A stretch of DNA of 64,000 nucleotides. Source: Bacteroidia bacterium (GTDB lineage: Bacteria > Bacteroidota > Bacteroidia > Bacteroidales > Paludibacteraceae). Every line of letters starts with the position of its first letter. Position 1 is the stretch's first letter. This document shows, one piece after another, positions 28,274 to 36,161 of the stretch. The stretch spans positions 1 to 64,000 of the forward strand of contig SAAL01000004.1 in assembly GCA_009929445.1 (NCBI GenBank), in the 5' to 3' direction. The notes under the pieces are model-generated. The model searched no databases, was not told where the DNA came from, and saw only the letters and a list, made by a program, of their open reading frames with translations. The translations under genes were made by a program, and so were the position numbers.

Positions 28274-28876
28274 TTACAAACTGCAAAAAAAGGTAACCAG
28301 AAAAGGAACTGACAAATCGGTAATAAAACCGTGATAGATAGAAAGTATTGAAAATTCTTTTCCCGAATTTCTGATGATGACCGGAAACGTAGTGTCCATG
28401 GTAGTGGCGCCACCGGCCGAAACTGGCGCTAACGGCCCGAAAAACCGTACCATCCACGGAGCGAAAAGAAGCGTAATCACCTCGCGTATAATGTTGGCAA
28501 GCAGGGCAATAGCACCCAGTTCTACACCTTTGTACTGCGTGATAAGCACACTCGAGAGGGAGTAATACCCGAATCCGGAACTCACTGCCAGCAATTCGCT
28601 GAATGTTCTCCCTTTAATAAGCACACTTACCGCCGTCACTCCAAGAAAAGTACCCAATACGGTCATAGCCGGCAACAAGAGCAACCGGGGTGAGAGCGAG
28701 CGGAATTTACGAACCGAATCTTTGTCGTGACCGAGGCTCAAACCCACACTGAACATAAGCAGACACAGCACATAAAATGTAATGCTCGAATCCACCCATT
28801 GCTGGGGCAGCATTCTGAAAACGCCCAGCAAGAGACCCAGCGCGAAGAATGACAATATAATCAGACTGCTTTTCAT
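28274..28876 (-). CDS. lysO: LysO-type transporter, C-terminal portion
   Basis: A 200-residue membrane protein with about six helices, matching the C-terminal two thirds of the lysine exporter LysO (YbjE; about 300 residues in Escherichia coli). Recognisable segments are FYVLCLLMFSVGLSLGHD, the glycine-rich AVSSGFGYYSLSSVLI, LGAIALLANIIREV and PVSAGGATTMDTTFPVI. In many Bacteroidota LysO is split into a short N-terminal gene and a gene of this length. Here I see no ORF for the N-terminal part within the 400 bases upstream, nor downstream. It may be encoded elsewhere, or this protein may act alone. Family call is good; lysine as substrate is inferred. Confidence 0.8.
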   Translation of the reverse strand: MKSSLIILSFFALGLLLGVFRMLPQQWVDSSITFYVLCLLMFSVGLSLGHDKDSVRKFRSLSPRLLLLPAMTVLGTFLGVTAVSVLIKGRTFSELLAVSSGFGYYSLSSVLITQYKGVELGAIALLANIIREVITLLFAPWMVRFFGPLAPVSAGGATTMDTTFPVIIRNSGKEFSILSIYHGFITDLSVPFLVTFFCSL

Positions 28877-29217
28877 ACGAAGATTTTTTATTTTTTTTAA
28901 ATTAAGGACGTATAGCCTGTCCCGATTTATCGGGAGATCACGCCTCCCGATAGCTATCGGGACTTCATTCTCATGGGTGAAAATTTGTGTTTAATGGCTG
29001 TTTCATAAAAATACATTGTTTCTCAATTTTTCAAAAAAAAAAAACATAATCCTGACTATGTAAGACAGACTTGCCTGCAATGTACAGCATACTCAGTGAT
29101 TCGCGTTTATTTTCTGAAATACATCCTCTTGTTTCGGTTTGCAAAAATAGCTGAATATTCCATTTTATCAAAAAAAAACCAACTCAGCAGCATTATCGGG
29201 AATAATTCGATGAAGTA
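28877..29217. other. Intergenic region with palindromes between lysO and rdgB
   Basis: Divergent spacer with no supported gene. It carries two palindromes near the lysO end (listed separately). CAAAAATA at 29142-29149 could be a minus-strand -7 box for lysO, which would imply a leader of about 260 bases; this is weak. An A-run lies at about 29034-29044. Confidence 0.35.
28920..28962. repeat. Dispersed palindrome, copy 3, with a variant copy
   Basis: TCCCGATTTATCGGGA (28920-28935) and TCCCGATAGCTATCGGGA (28945-28962) lie nine bases apart. The second is identical over 18 bases to the copy at 14694-14711. Confidence 0.85.
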
Positions 29218-29249
29218 TTTCGGAATCTGTCCGAAAAATTTTACCTTTG
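29218..29249 (+). promoter_or_regulatory. Promoter of rdgB
   Basis: TACCTTTG at 29242-29249 matches TAnnTTTG; TTTC at 29218-29221 is a -33-like box at a 20-base spacing. It lies 34 bases before the rdgB start. Confidence 0.55.
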
Positions 29250-29283
29250 TTTTTCAAAAAAAAAATCTGAAACCGGAAAAGGA

Positions 29284-29874
29284 ATGAGAAAATTTGTATT
29301 TGCCACCAACAATCTTCACAAACTGGAAGAAGTGCGTGCCATACTCAAAGACAAGGCAACGATAGTGAGTCTGGCTGAAGCAGGATGCGCCGATGAGATA
29401 CCCGAAACAGCCGAAACGCTGGACGAAAATGCCGCCCTGAAGGCTAAATACGTATTTGAGAAGTTCGGATTTGAATGTTTTGCCGATGATACCGGTTTGG
29501 AAATCGGATGCCTGAACGGAAAACCGGGCGTGTATTCCGCACGTTATGCCGGAGAGCCTTCCGATTCGATAAAAAACATGCAAAAAGTATTGCAGGAGAT
29601 GGAAGGCGCCAAAAACCGCAACGCACAATTCCGCACGGTAATCTGCCTGGTGGAGGATGGCCGTTTCCGGTATTTCGAAGGAATAATCAAAGGCCGCATT
29701 GCAGAGGCACCCAGAGGAAACGCCGGTTTCGGATACGATCCGATTTTTATACCCGACGGTTACACCAAAAGTTTTGCAGAACTGAGTTCAGAAACAAAAA
29801 ACACCATCAGCCACCGTGCGCTTGCCGTAAAAAAACTGACTGACTATCTTGAAAATGCTAATGGTGAAATATAA
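29284..29874 (+). CDS. rdgB: XTP/dITP pyrophosphatase
   Basis: A 196-residue RdgB/HAM1 nucleoside triphosphate pyrophosphatase that removes dITP, ITP and XTP from the nucleotide pool. Family motifs are present: [12 protein letters not shown] (about 5-16), [20 protein letters not shown] (with the catalytic Asp, about 66-85), [13 protein letters not shown] and the C-terminal [16 protein letters not shown]. Length is normal. It has its own promoter. porZ starts 63 bases downstream on the same strand. Confidence 0.95.
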   Translation: MRKFVFATNNLHKLEEVRAILKDKATIVSLAEAGCADEIPETAETLDENAALKAKYVFEKFGFECFADDTGLEIGCLNGKPGVYSARYAGEPSDSIKNMQKVLQEMEGAKNRNAQFRTVICLVEDGRFRYFEGIIKGRIAEAPRGNAGFGYDPIFIPDGYTKSFAELSSETKNTISHRALAVKKLTDYLENANGEI

Positions 29875-29937
29875 CCGGTGCGAAAACAATAAAAACCCCG
29901 AAAATCTGTTTTTTCAATGCATCTCTATAATATTCTT

Positions 29938-32265
29938 ATGAAAAAAATTCTCATCCTATCCGTTATTGTTGTTTTTTGCGGTCTGGCTGCTAGTGGGCAG
30001 GTGGCAATGGGTAAGTGGCAAACTCACTTTGCATATAACATTGTAGAAAATGTGGCTCAATCGGAAAATAAAGTTTTTGCTGTAAGTGCAGGCAAACTTT
30101 TTTCTGTCGACAAAAGAGACGGGAAAATGGATTTATACAGTAAGATAACCGGGTTAAACGGTATAAATATCTCCAAAATCGGATACGACGATACAAATAA
30201 AACGCTGCTGATAGTCTATCAGGATGGAAATATCGATTTTCTATCGGCCGGCGGTATGAAAAACCTGCCCGATTACTACAACAAACAAATGAGTGCAGAT
30301 AAAAGCATCAATCACATACTCATAGCCAACAACAAAGCCTTTCTGTCGTGCAATTTCGGCATTATTACCCTGAATATGCAGAAAATGGAAATTCAGGATA
30401 CTTACTACATTGGCAGCAACGCTTCGGAGGTAAAAGTACTGAACACAACTATCCATAAGGGCAATATATATGCAGTTTCTGCTTCGAATATTTATTTTGC
30501 ATCAACTTCGGAGCCGCATCTCATCAACTATGAATACTGGAAAACAATGAGCAATCTGCCCGGCAACGGAAATTTCCAGGCGTTACATTCATTTGGCAAT
30601 TTTCTGGTACTGCTCCGCGACGGAAAACTCTATAAACAGGATTCAAACGGCATTTGGTCAAACATTGAAACAATAACGGTTTTTAATAAAATCATTGTTT
30701 CGGGCGATTACATGCAGGCCTATTCAAACTCCGATACCTATATTTACGACAAACAATTTGCACAAAAACAGATTACCGGCATCACCGACGTAAAGGACGG
30801 CAGCTATGACAATACGAAAAACCGTTTCTGGTTTGCTGCTGGTGATCAGGGACTGGCCGAATATCAAATAAACGGTACTGCACCGGTGATAAACTACTAC
30901 AAACCCGCAGGACCAGCCTTAAATTTACCTTACAGAATGAAATTTGCGGGAAACAGACTCTTTGTAGTGCCAGGAGAAAAATTTCTCGGACCTATCAAAA
31001 GACCGGGATATGTGATGATTCTGGAGAATAACACCTGGAAAAACATCTCGCACGATGAGATCGAGAAATCGCTCAACGGCTTGAGAGTCGAGGATTTTTC
31101 AACCATAGCCATTGATCCCGATGACAACAAACATTTTTTTGTAAACAGTGCAAGTACAGGAATTTACGAATTCAGGAACGATGAATTCTTCATGCACTAC
31201 GATCGCAGCAACAGTAACATCGAAACGGCTCTGAACATACCCAACGACTACTTTCAGTGGACCGACAACGTAATACTCGACAAGGATAAAAACCTGTGGA
31301 TGACCAACGACCTGACTTCTCACGGAATAAAAATATTCAAATCCAACGGTGAATGGGCCAAACTGGAATACAGTGGTGTGAACAATAAACAATCCCTGGG
31401 AAAAATCCTGATTTCAAACCAAAATCCAAACCATAAATGGGTAATTTCCAGAAGGCATTTTCCGGGAATATGCATTTTTGACGACAACGGTACTCTCGAT
31501 ACACAGACAGACGACAAAACATCGTTTTTCTCATCATTAAATTACAACACAAGCGACGGAGTGAAATCAATCAATCCCCTGCTCTTTTTCTGTATCGAAC
31601 AGGAGAAAAACGGAGCAATCTGGGTAGGTACCAACGAAGGACCTCTGCTTTTCAACAACCCATCCAAGGTGTTTGAACCCGGATTTACCTGTTCGAGAAT
31701 CATCATACCCCGAAACGATGGGACTGGACTGGGCGATTTCCTGCTGGAAGATCAAAATGTGACTGCCATTGCCATTGACGGAGCAAACAGAAAGTGGATT
31801 GGAACCGAATCATCAGGAGTATATCTGATGTCAGAAAACGGGCAGGAAACCATCCTTCATTTCACCTCCAAAAACAGTCCCCTGCTTTCGGAACAGATTT
31901 TATCCATTGCAATACATCCGGTTACCGGCGAAGTTTTTTTTGGTACCGGAGGCGGGCTGCTCTCCTATCAGAGCGATGCAGCAGAAGCCGGAAACACATT
32001 CAGCAATGTACATGTTTATCCAAATCCGGTGAGGGAAAACTTTACCGGACTTATCACAATCACCGGACTGGTGGAGAATACGCAGGTGAAAATAACAGAC
32101 GTGGCTGGAAATCTTGTTAGTGAGACAACCTCCAAAGGAAGCATTGCTACCTGGGATGCCAGGAATTCATTCGGACAGAAAGTGAGCACAGGCGTTTATC
32201 TGGCTATCTGTATATCACCGGACGGGTTGCAAACCTCTACTGCCAAGATACTTATTATCAACTAA
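29938..32265 (+). CDS. porZ: PorZ-like T9SS attachment-complex protein
   Basis: A 775-residue protein: signal peptide (MKKILILSVIVVFCGLAAS), two beta-propeller domains made of two-component-regulator-type repeats (WQTHFAYNIVENVAQ at the start, later LWMTNDLTSHGIKIF and IWVGTNEGPLLF), and a C-terminal T9SS sorting domain (about 690-775: VHVYPNPVRENFTGLI, then WDARNSFGQKVSTGVYLA). In Porphyromonas, PorZ sits on the cell surface with PorU, PorV and PorQ and helps attach cargo to anionic lipopolysaccharide. The start is ATG 29938 because the signal peptide begins there; the track start is seven codons upstream. Propeller proteins with a sorting domain exist that are not PorZ, but the N-terminal sequence fits PorZ well. 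Confidence 0.85.
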   Translation: MKKILILSVIVVFCGLAASGQVAMGKWQTHFAYNIVENVAQSENKVFAVSAGKLFSVDKRDGKMDLYSKITGLNGINISKIGYDDTNKTLLIVYQDGNIDFLSAGGMKNLPDYYNKQMSADKSINHILIANNKAFLSCNFGIITLNMQKMEIQDTYYIGSNASEVKVLNTTIHKGNIYAVSASNIYFASTSEPHLINYEYWKTMSNLPGNGNFQALHSFGNFLVLLRDGKLYKQDSNGIWSNIETITVFNKIIVSGDYMQAYSNSDTYIYDKQFAQKQITGITDVKDGSYDNTKNRFWFAAGDQGLAEYQINGTAPVINYYKPAGPALNLPYRMKFAGNRLFVVPGEKFLGPIKRPGYVMILENNTWKNISHDEIEKSLNGLRVEDFSTIAIDPDDNKHFFVNSASTGIYEFRNDEFFMHYDRSNSNIETALNIPNDYFQWTDNVILDKDKNLWMTNDLTSHGIKIFKSNGEWAKLEYSGVNNKQSLGKILISNQNPNHKWVISRRHFPGICIFDDNGTLDTQTDDKTSFFSSLNYNTSDGVKSINPLLFFCIEQEKNGAIWVGTNEGPLLFNNPSKVFEPGFTCSRIIIPRNDGTGLGDFLLEDQNVTAIAIDGANRKWIGTESSGVYLMSENGQETILHFTSKNSPLLSEQILSIAIHPVTGEVFFGTGGGLLSYQSDAAEAGNTFSNVHVYPNPVRENFTGLITITGLVENTQVKITDVAGNLVSETTSKGSIATWDARNSFGQKVSTGVYLAICISPDGLQTSTAKILIIN

Positions 32266-32354
32266 AACATGAAAATAAGGATAAGTAGCGTACAACTGAA
32301 GGGAATAATCACATCCTTCCCGAATAAATACTATCTATCCGGAAATCAAACCAC

Positions 32355-33002
32355 ATGAATGCAGAAATAGTATCTGTACATTACAAGACTCCGGACTACA
32401 TTTACGAACAATATGCCAGTGTTCGTAAATTTTATCCATTCCTTCCCTATCGGATTATCGACGGTAGTGACGATGGTAAAATTTACTTCCGGGATCTGGA
32501 AGAAAAAGATACAAATTTTCACGTAGAACGTTTGGGTTACAATATTCATCATGGGCCGGGAATGGACTATGCCATTAAAAATTCTGCTTCTGATTACCTG
32601 CTGATTCTGGACAGCGATGTCACCCTGAAAGGAGATGTAATGACACCAATGTTTGAAGAATTCGCGGGATATGCAGTAGGGAGAAAGCGAATTGTCAATG
32701 CTTTGGGTATGCAAAACCGGGATATTTCCTGGATAGGCAGACTTTTCCCAAAAACATTTAAATATACCTACATTCATCCGCTCTGCATGCTGATAAACAA
32801 ACAGGCTTACCTGCAATTCAAACCTTTTTTCAAACATGGAGCACCCTGTATTGATGCCATGATTGATATTCATAAAAAAAATCAGACTCACATGCTGGCT
32901 GAGTTTCCGGTAGAAGAATATGTGAATGTAAAATACCAGGGCACCGTGAAAGAATGGGGAATGAACATTCCGAAATGGAAGTATCTGATCCCACGTTTTT
33001 AA
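32355..33002 (+). CDS. Glycosyltransferase-like protein (GT-A fold)
   Basis: A 215-residue protein with features of a small GT-A glycosyltransferase: N-terminal EIVSVHYKTPDYIYEQ, GPGMDYAIKNSASDYLLILDSDV containing a DSD metal/nucleotide motif (about 77-99), and a C-terminal half with conserved-looking HPLCMLINKQAYLQF. The donor and acceptor are unknown. It begins 89 bases after porZ on the same strand, so a surface-polysaccharide role is possible but not shown. The 190 bases after its stop, up to folE, hold no convincing gene; a 65-codon overlapping ORF there looks like chance. Confidence 0.65.
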   Translation: MNAEIVSVHYKTPDYIYEQYASVRKFYPFLPYRIIDGSDDGKIYFRDLEEKDTNFHVERLGYNIHHGPGMDYAIKNSASDYLLILDSDVTLKGDVMTPMFEEFAGYAVGRKRIVNALGMQNRDISWIGRLFPKTFKYTYIHPLCMLINKQAYLQFKPFFKHGAPCIDAMIDIHKKNQTHMLAEFPVEEYVNVKYQGTVKEWGMNIPKWKYLIPRF

Positions 33003-33191
33003 TAAAAAGATTTAGCTGGATTTTTCGAAATACCTTGTTACAGAAGAACTCGTATTTAAGAAACTCCTCCGATTTATCTGCAGAAGATTCAGAAAGTGAA
33101 GCAGTGCAAAATTCTAAAAGAACGGAGAAACATCATGGGATGGAAGAATGATTACTTTTTTGTTTTCCTATCAGAATAGATAAGCTGTACG

Positions 33192-33785
33192 CTACCCCTT
33201 TATCAAATTCAAAAATTCCTCTCTCGTTTTGGCTTGCTGGAATACACCGGTAAAATCGGATGTGGTAGTGATGGAATGCTGTTTCTGCACGCCGCGCATC
33301 TGCATACAAAGATGCTGAGCTTCAATGACAACGATAACACCCATCGGATCGAGCGTTTGCTGAATGCATTCTTTAATTTGGGTGGTAAGGCGTTCCTGCA
33401 CTTGCAGCCGGCGTGCAAAAACCTCCACAACACGGGCTATTTTGCTCAATCCGGTGATTTTCTTATTCGGAATATAAGCCACATGAGCCTTACCGAAAAA
33501 CGGTAGTAAATGATGCTCGCAAAGCGAATAGAAATCGATATCTTTCACAATGACCATCTGCCGGTAATCTTCGGTAAACATGGCCGAACGCAGAATATGT
33601 TCCGGATCCTGCTCGTAGCCCTGCATAAAAAACTGCATGGCTTTGGCTACCCGCTGAGGAGTTTTCAGCAAACCTTCACGGTCAGAATTTTCGCCCAGAA
33701 TATCAAGAATTTCCTTGTATTTTTCAGCTAACAAGAGGGTTTTTTCCTGATCAAAAGAAATCAGATTGTTTTCGTAGAGGTCCAT
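33192..33785 (-). CDS. folE: GTP cyclohydrolase I
   Basis: A 197-residue FolE, forming 7,8-dihydroneopterin triphosphate from GTP, the first step of tetrahydrofolate synthesis. Zinc ligands are visible as Cys89 and His92 ([21 protein letters not shown]) and Cys160 ([10 protein letters not shown]). The N-terminal [15 protein letters not shown] and the [19 protein letters not shown] helix are typical. Homodecameric, cytoplasmic. It lies nine bases downstream of the SPOR gene, so the pair forms an operon; this neighbour pair is common in Bacteroidales. Confidence 0.97.
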   Translation of the reverse strand: MDLYENNLISFDQEKTLLLAEKYKEILDILGENSDREGLLKTPQRVAKAMQFFMQGYEQDPEHILRSAMFTEDYRQMVIVKDIDFYSLCEHHLLPFFGKAHVAYIPNKKITGLSKIARVVEVFARRLQVQERLTTQIKECIQQTLDPMGVIVVIEAQHLCMQMRGVQKQHSITTTSDFTGVFQQAKTREEFLNLIKG

Positions 33786-33794
33786 TTATTCAGT

Positions 33795-34271
33795 TTATCG
33801 GATGGATACTTTGCTTTCTCTCACAGTATATGTTTCGCGACTCAATTCAGGGAATGCTTTCACTACTTCCGAGCGAAATGCCTTGGCGTCTTCCAGTGTT
33901 CTGAAATCGCCGATTCTCACTTTCCAGAAAGGAGATGCATAAATCCTGTATACACCGTATCCGGGAAAAGCACTTCTTAGTTTTCGTTCGATGGAAAAAG
34001 CTTCGCTTTTGGCAGTCTTCTGCGCATTACTCGAAAAAACCTGAACCCTGTATCCATAACCCGTATAAGCACCGGAAGCCGATTCGTCCTTGCGGTTGAT
34101 GTGGTCTGTGATCAGCTTATCGAGTTTTGGATCCTGATTTATGACAACTTTTGAATTATTCTCTATGTTCTCAATAACAGCCGGTCGGGCTGATTTTTCA
34201 GGTGTCTGTGCAATCAAAAAATGAATGCCGAAAAGCATTATTCCGGTTATGGAAAAAAACTTATTCATCAT
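33795..34271 (-). CDS. SPOR domain protein, exported
   Basis: A 158-residue protein with a signal peptide (MMNKFFSITGIMLFGIHFLIAQ) and a C-terminal SPOR domain (about 72-150: YRVQVFSSNAQKTAKSEAF, then VYRIYASPFWKVRIGDFRTLEDA). SPOR domains bind septal peptidoglycan lacking stem peptides, so a periplasmic or outer-membrane site at division septa is likely. It is the first gene of an operon with folE. CAAATATA at 34293-34300 on the plus strand may be its -7 box read on the minus strand. Confidence 0.88.
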   Translation of the reverse strand: MMNKFFSITGIMLFGIHFLIAQTPEKSARPAVIENIENNSKVVINQDPKLDKLITDHINRKDESASGAYTGYGYRVQVFSSNAQKTAKSEAFSIERKLRSAFPGYGVYRIYASPFWKVRIGDFRTLEDAKAFRSEVVKAFPELSRETYTVRESKVSIR

Positions 34272-34373
34272 GTATTGAGTTTATATTTTTTACAAATATA
34301 TGAAAATAAAACAATTTTTGGCCGGTTTTTTAAAAAAAATAATTGCTTTAACTATTATTTCAAAACCACAAAA

Positions 34374-34405
34374 GTTGAATTTTACAGTCAAATACAGTAT
34401 CTTTG
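34374..34405 (+). promoter_or_regulatory. Promoter of ispD operon
   Basis: TATCTTTG at 34398-34405 (TAnnTTTG) with GTTG at 34374-34377, a 20-base spacing. It lies 18 bases before the ispD start. Confidence 0.65.
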
Positions 34406-34422
34406 TTTAAAATAGCTGACCT

Positions 34423-35091
34423 ATGAATATCAATAAAACCATCATCATAGTAGCCGGAGGAAAAGGAGAGAGAATGAACTCGCAGGTTCCGAAGCAATTT
34501 CTCGTACTGGCCGGAAAACCCGTTCTGATGCATACCATTGAACGTTTTCACCGCTACTCTGATAAGATGGATATCCTATTGGTATTGCCCTCAACACAAA
34601 TTGAATACTGGAAAGAGCTGTGTCTGAAACACGATTTCGGGATTCCTCACCGGATTGTCGAAGGAGGTATCGCACGATTTTTTTCGGTGAAAAATGCCCT
34701 GGCTTTGATCCAAAACTCCGGACTTGTGGGAGTACACGACGGAGTAAGACCCCTCGTGGATGAGCCCACGATAGAAAGATGCTTTGATGAAGCCGAAAAA
34801 TCGGGTGCTGCCATTCCGGTGACCGATACCGTGGAAAGTATCCGGAGAATCTCAGAAAACGGAAGCAAGGCTGTGGACAGGAATGAATATAAGATGGTGC
34901 AGACACCTCAGGTTTTCAGAGCCGAAATTCTGCTGAAAAGCTACACCCAGCCTTACAATGAGCTATTTACCGACGACGCCTCGGTAGCCGAAGCCGCCGG
35001 TTACACTGTAAAACTGGTGGCAGGCAACAGAGAAAATATCAAAATTACAACTCCTTATGACTTAAAACTGGCAGAATCCATGCTATCATAG
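34423..35091 (+). CDS. ispD: 2-C-methyl-D-erythritol 4-phosphate cytidylyltransferase
   Basis: A 222-residue IspD, coupling CTP to methylerythritol phosphate in the non-mevalonate isoprenoid pathway. The nucleotide-binding motif IIVAGGKGERMNSQVPKQF (about 7-25), GVHDGVRPLVD (about 105-115) and the C-terminal FTDDASVAEAAGY plus NIKITTPYDLKLAE are standard. First gene of a tight operon: the acyltransferase gene starts six bases after its stop, and recG eight bases after that. Confidence 0.96.
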   Translation: MNINKTIIIVAGGKGERMNSQVPKQFLVLAGKPVLMHTIERFHRYSDKMDILLVLPSTQIEYWKELCLKHDFGIPHRIVEGGIARFFSVKNALALIQNSGLVGVHDGVRPLVDEPTIERCFDEAEKSGAAIPVTDTVESIRRISENGSKAVDRNEYKMVQTPQVFRAEILLKSYTQPYNELFTDDASVAEAAGYTVKLVAGNRENIKITTPYDLKLAESMLS

Positions 35092-35097
35092 TGCATT

Positions 35098-36153
35098 ATG
35101 GAAGAGAAAAAACAAAGAATTGACTGGCTTGACAGCCTGCGCGCCATTGCCATTATCGCCGTAATTCTGGTTCATGTTTCATCACCGGTAGTAAACATGG
35201 CTTACGGCGGCAACATGTTGCACTGGTGGATCGGAAATGTATTTGACAGCGCTGTAAGGTTTGCCGTGCCGCTTTTTCTGATGATAAGCGGCGCCATGCT
35301 TCTTTCAGCCACATACGACATTAAAACGTTTTACAAAAAAAGATTCATCCGCGTACTGATTCCCTTTCTGTTTTGGATGGTAATTTACTGGATTTTCAGG
35401 TATTATACCCTGCCGGGCAGCCAGCCACACGGATTACATGATATCATAAACTGGGCTGTGGATATTTTCATGAAAGAAGGTATCTCAAAGCATTTCTGGT
35501 TTGTGTATATGATTATTTTCGTCTATCTGATTACTCCGTTTATCGGCATGTTTGTCAGAAAGCTGAAACCCGAAATGCTTGTTTTTCTGCTGGCAGCCTG
35601 GGTGCTCATTGTAAGTATTAGCAAAGATTTTGCCATCGATATGTATGGATGGAGAGGAAACCTTCTTTACAAATTTTTCATGTATTTTTTGTATTCCGGT
35701 TACATGGTGTTGGGTTATTATTTTTATAACATCTTCTATGTATCCAAAAACATCCGCATTACCGCCTTTATCTTGTATCTGACTACCATTGTCGTTGCCG
35801 CCGTGATGACCTACTATTCCAGTAAGCTGAAAGGCAAACTGGATTTGACCATTTACAATTATTTCAGTCTGAATACGATGATGCAGGCAATGGCCGTTTT
35901 CATTGCTCTGAAAGGCACGTCAGTGACAAAAAAAATTCCGGCTAAACTGCAACATGCTGTGAGCGATTACAGCTACGGGATATACCTGGTACACATCGTG
36001 ATTATCGGAATATTATACAAAAACGGGATATTCTGGACGATGGCAAATCCTATCATTTCGGTGCCGGTGGTGGTCATCATAACTTTGATGGTATCATGGG
36101 CAATCATTTTTCTTCTGCGGAAAATTCCTTATGGTAAATATATTTCCGGATAA
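35098..36153 (+). CDS. Acyltransferase 3 family membrane protein
   Basis: A 351-residue integral membrane protein with about ten helices. The N-terminal IDWLDSLRAIAIIAVILVHV, with its conserved Arg and His, identifies the acyltransferase 3 family (OafA/WecH type), which O-acetylates or otherwise acylates cell-surface sugars. Further family-like segments are VRFAVPLFLMISGAMLL and YSYGIYLVHIVIIG. The WecH-like length, without an extra SGNH domain, suggests a simple O-acetyltransferase. The acceptor is unknown. It lies between ispD and recG with gaps of six and eight bases. Confidence 0.88.
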   Translation: MEEKKQRIDWLDSLRAIAIIAVILVHVSSPVVNMAYGGNMLHWWIGNVFDSAVRFAVPLFLMISGAMLLSATYDIKTFYKKRFIRVLIPFLFWMVIYWIFRYYTLPGSQPHGLHDIINWAVDIFMKEGISKHFWFVYMIIFVYLITPFIGMFVRKLKPEMLVFLLAAWVLIVSISKDFAIDMYGWRGNLLYKFFMYFLYSGYMVLGYYFYNIFYVSKNIRITAFILYLTTIVVAAVMTYYSSKLKGKLDLTIYNYFSLNTMMQAMAVFIALKGTSVTKKIPAKLQHAVSDYSYGIYLVHIVIIGILYKNGIFWTMANPIISVPVVVIITLMVSWAIIFLLRKIPYGKYISG

Positions 36154-36161
36154 AAACAACA

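Noticed and set aside
28877-29283. A lysine riboswitch in the lysO leader
   Set aside because: The region lacks the extended conserved helices expected; it mainly holds palindromes and AT-rich sequence.
32954-33151. A 65-codon ORF overlapping the end of the glycosyltransferase gene
   Set aside because: It overlaps in another frame, is low in hydrophobic residues and resembles nothing; it is more likely chance.
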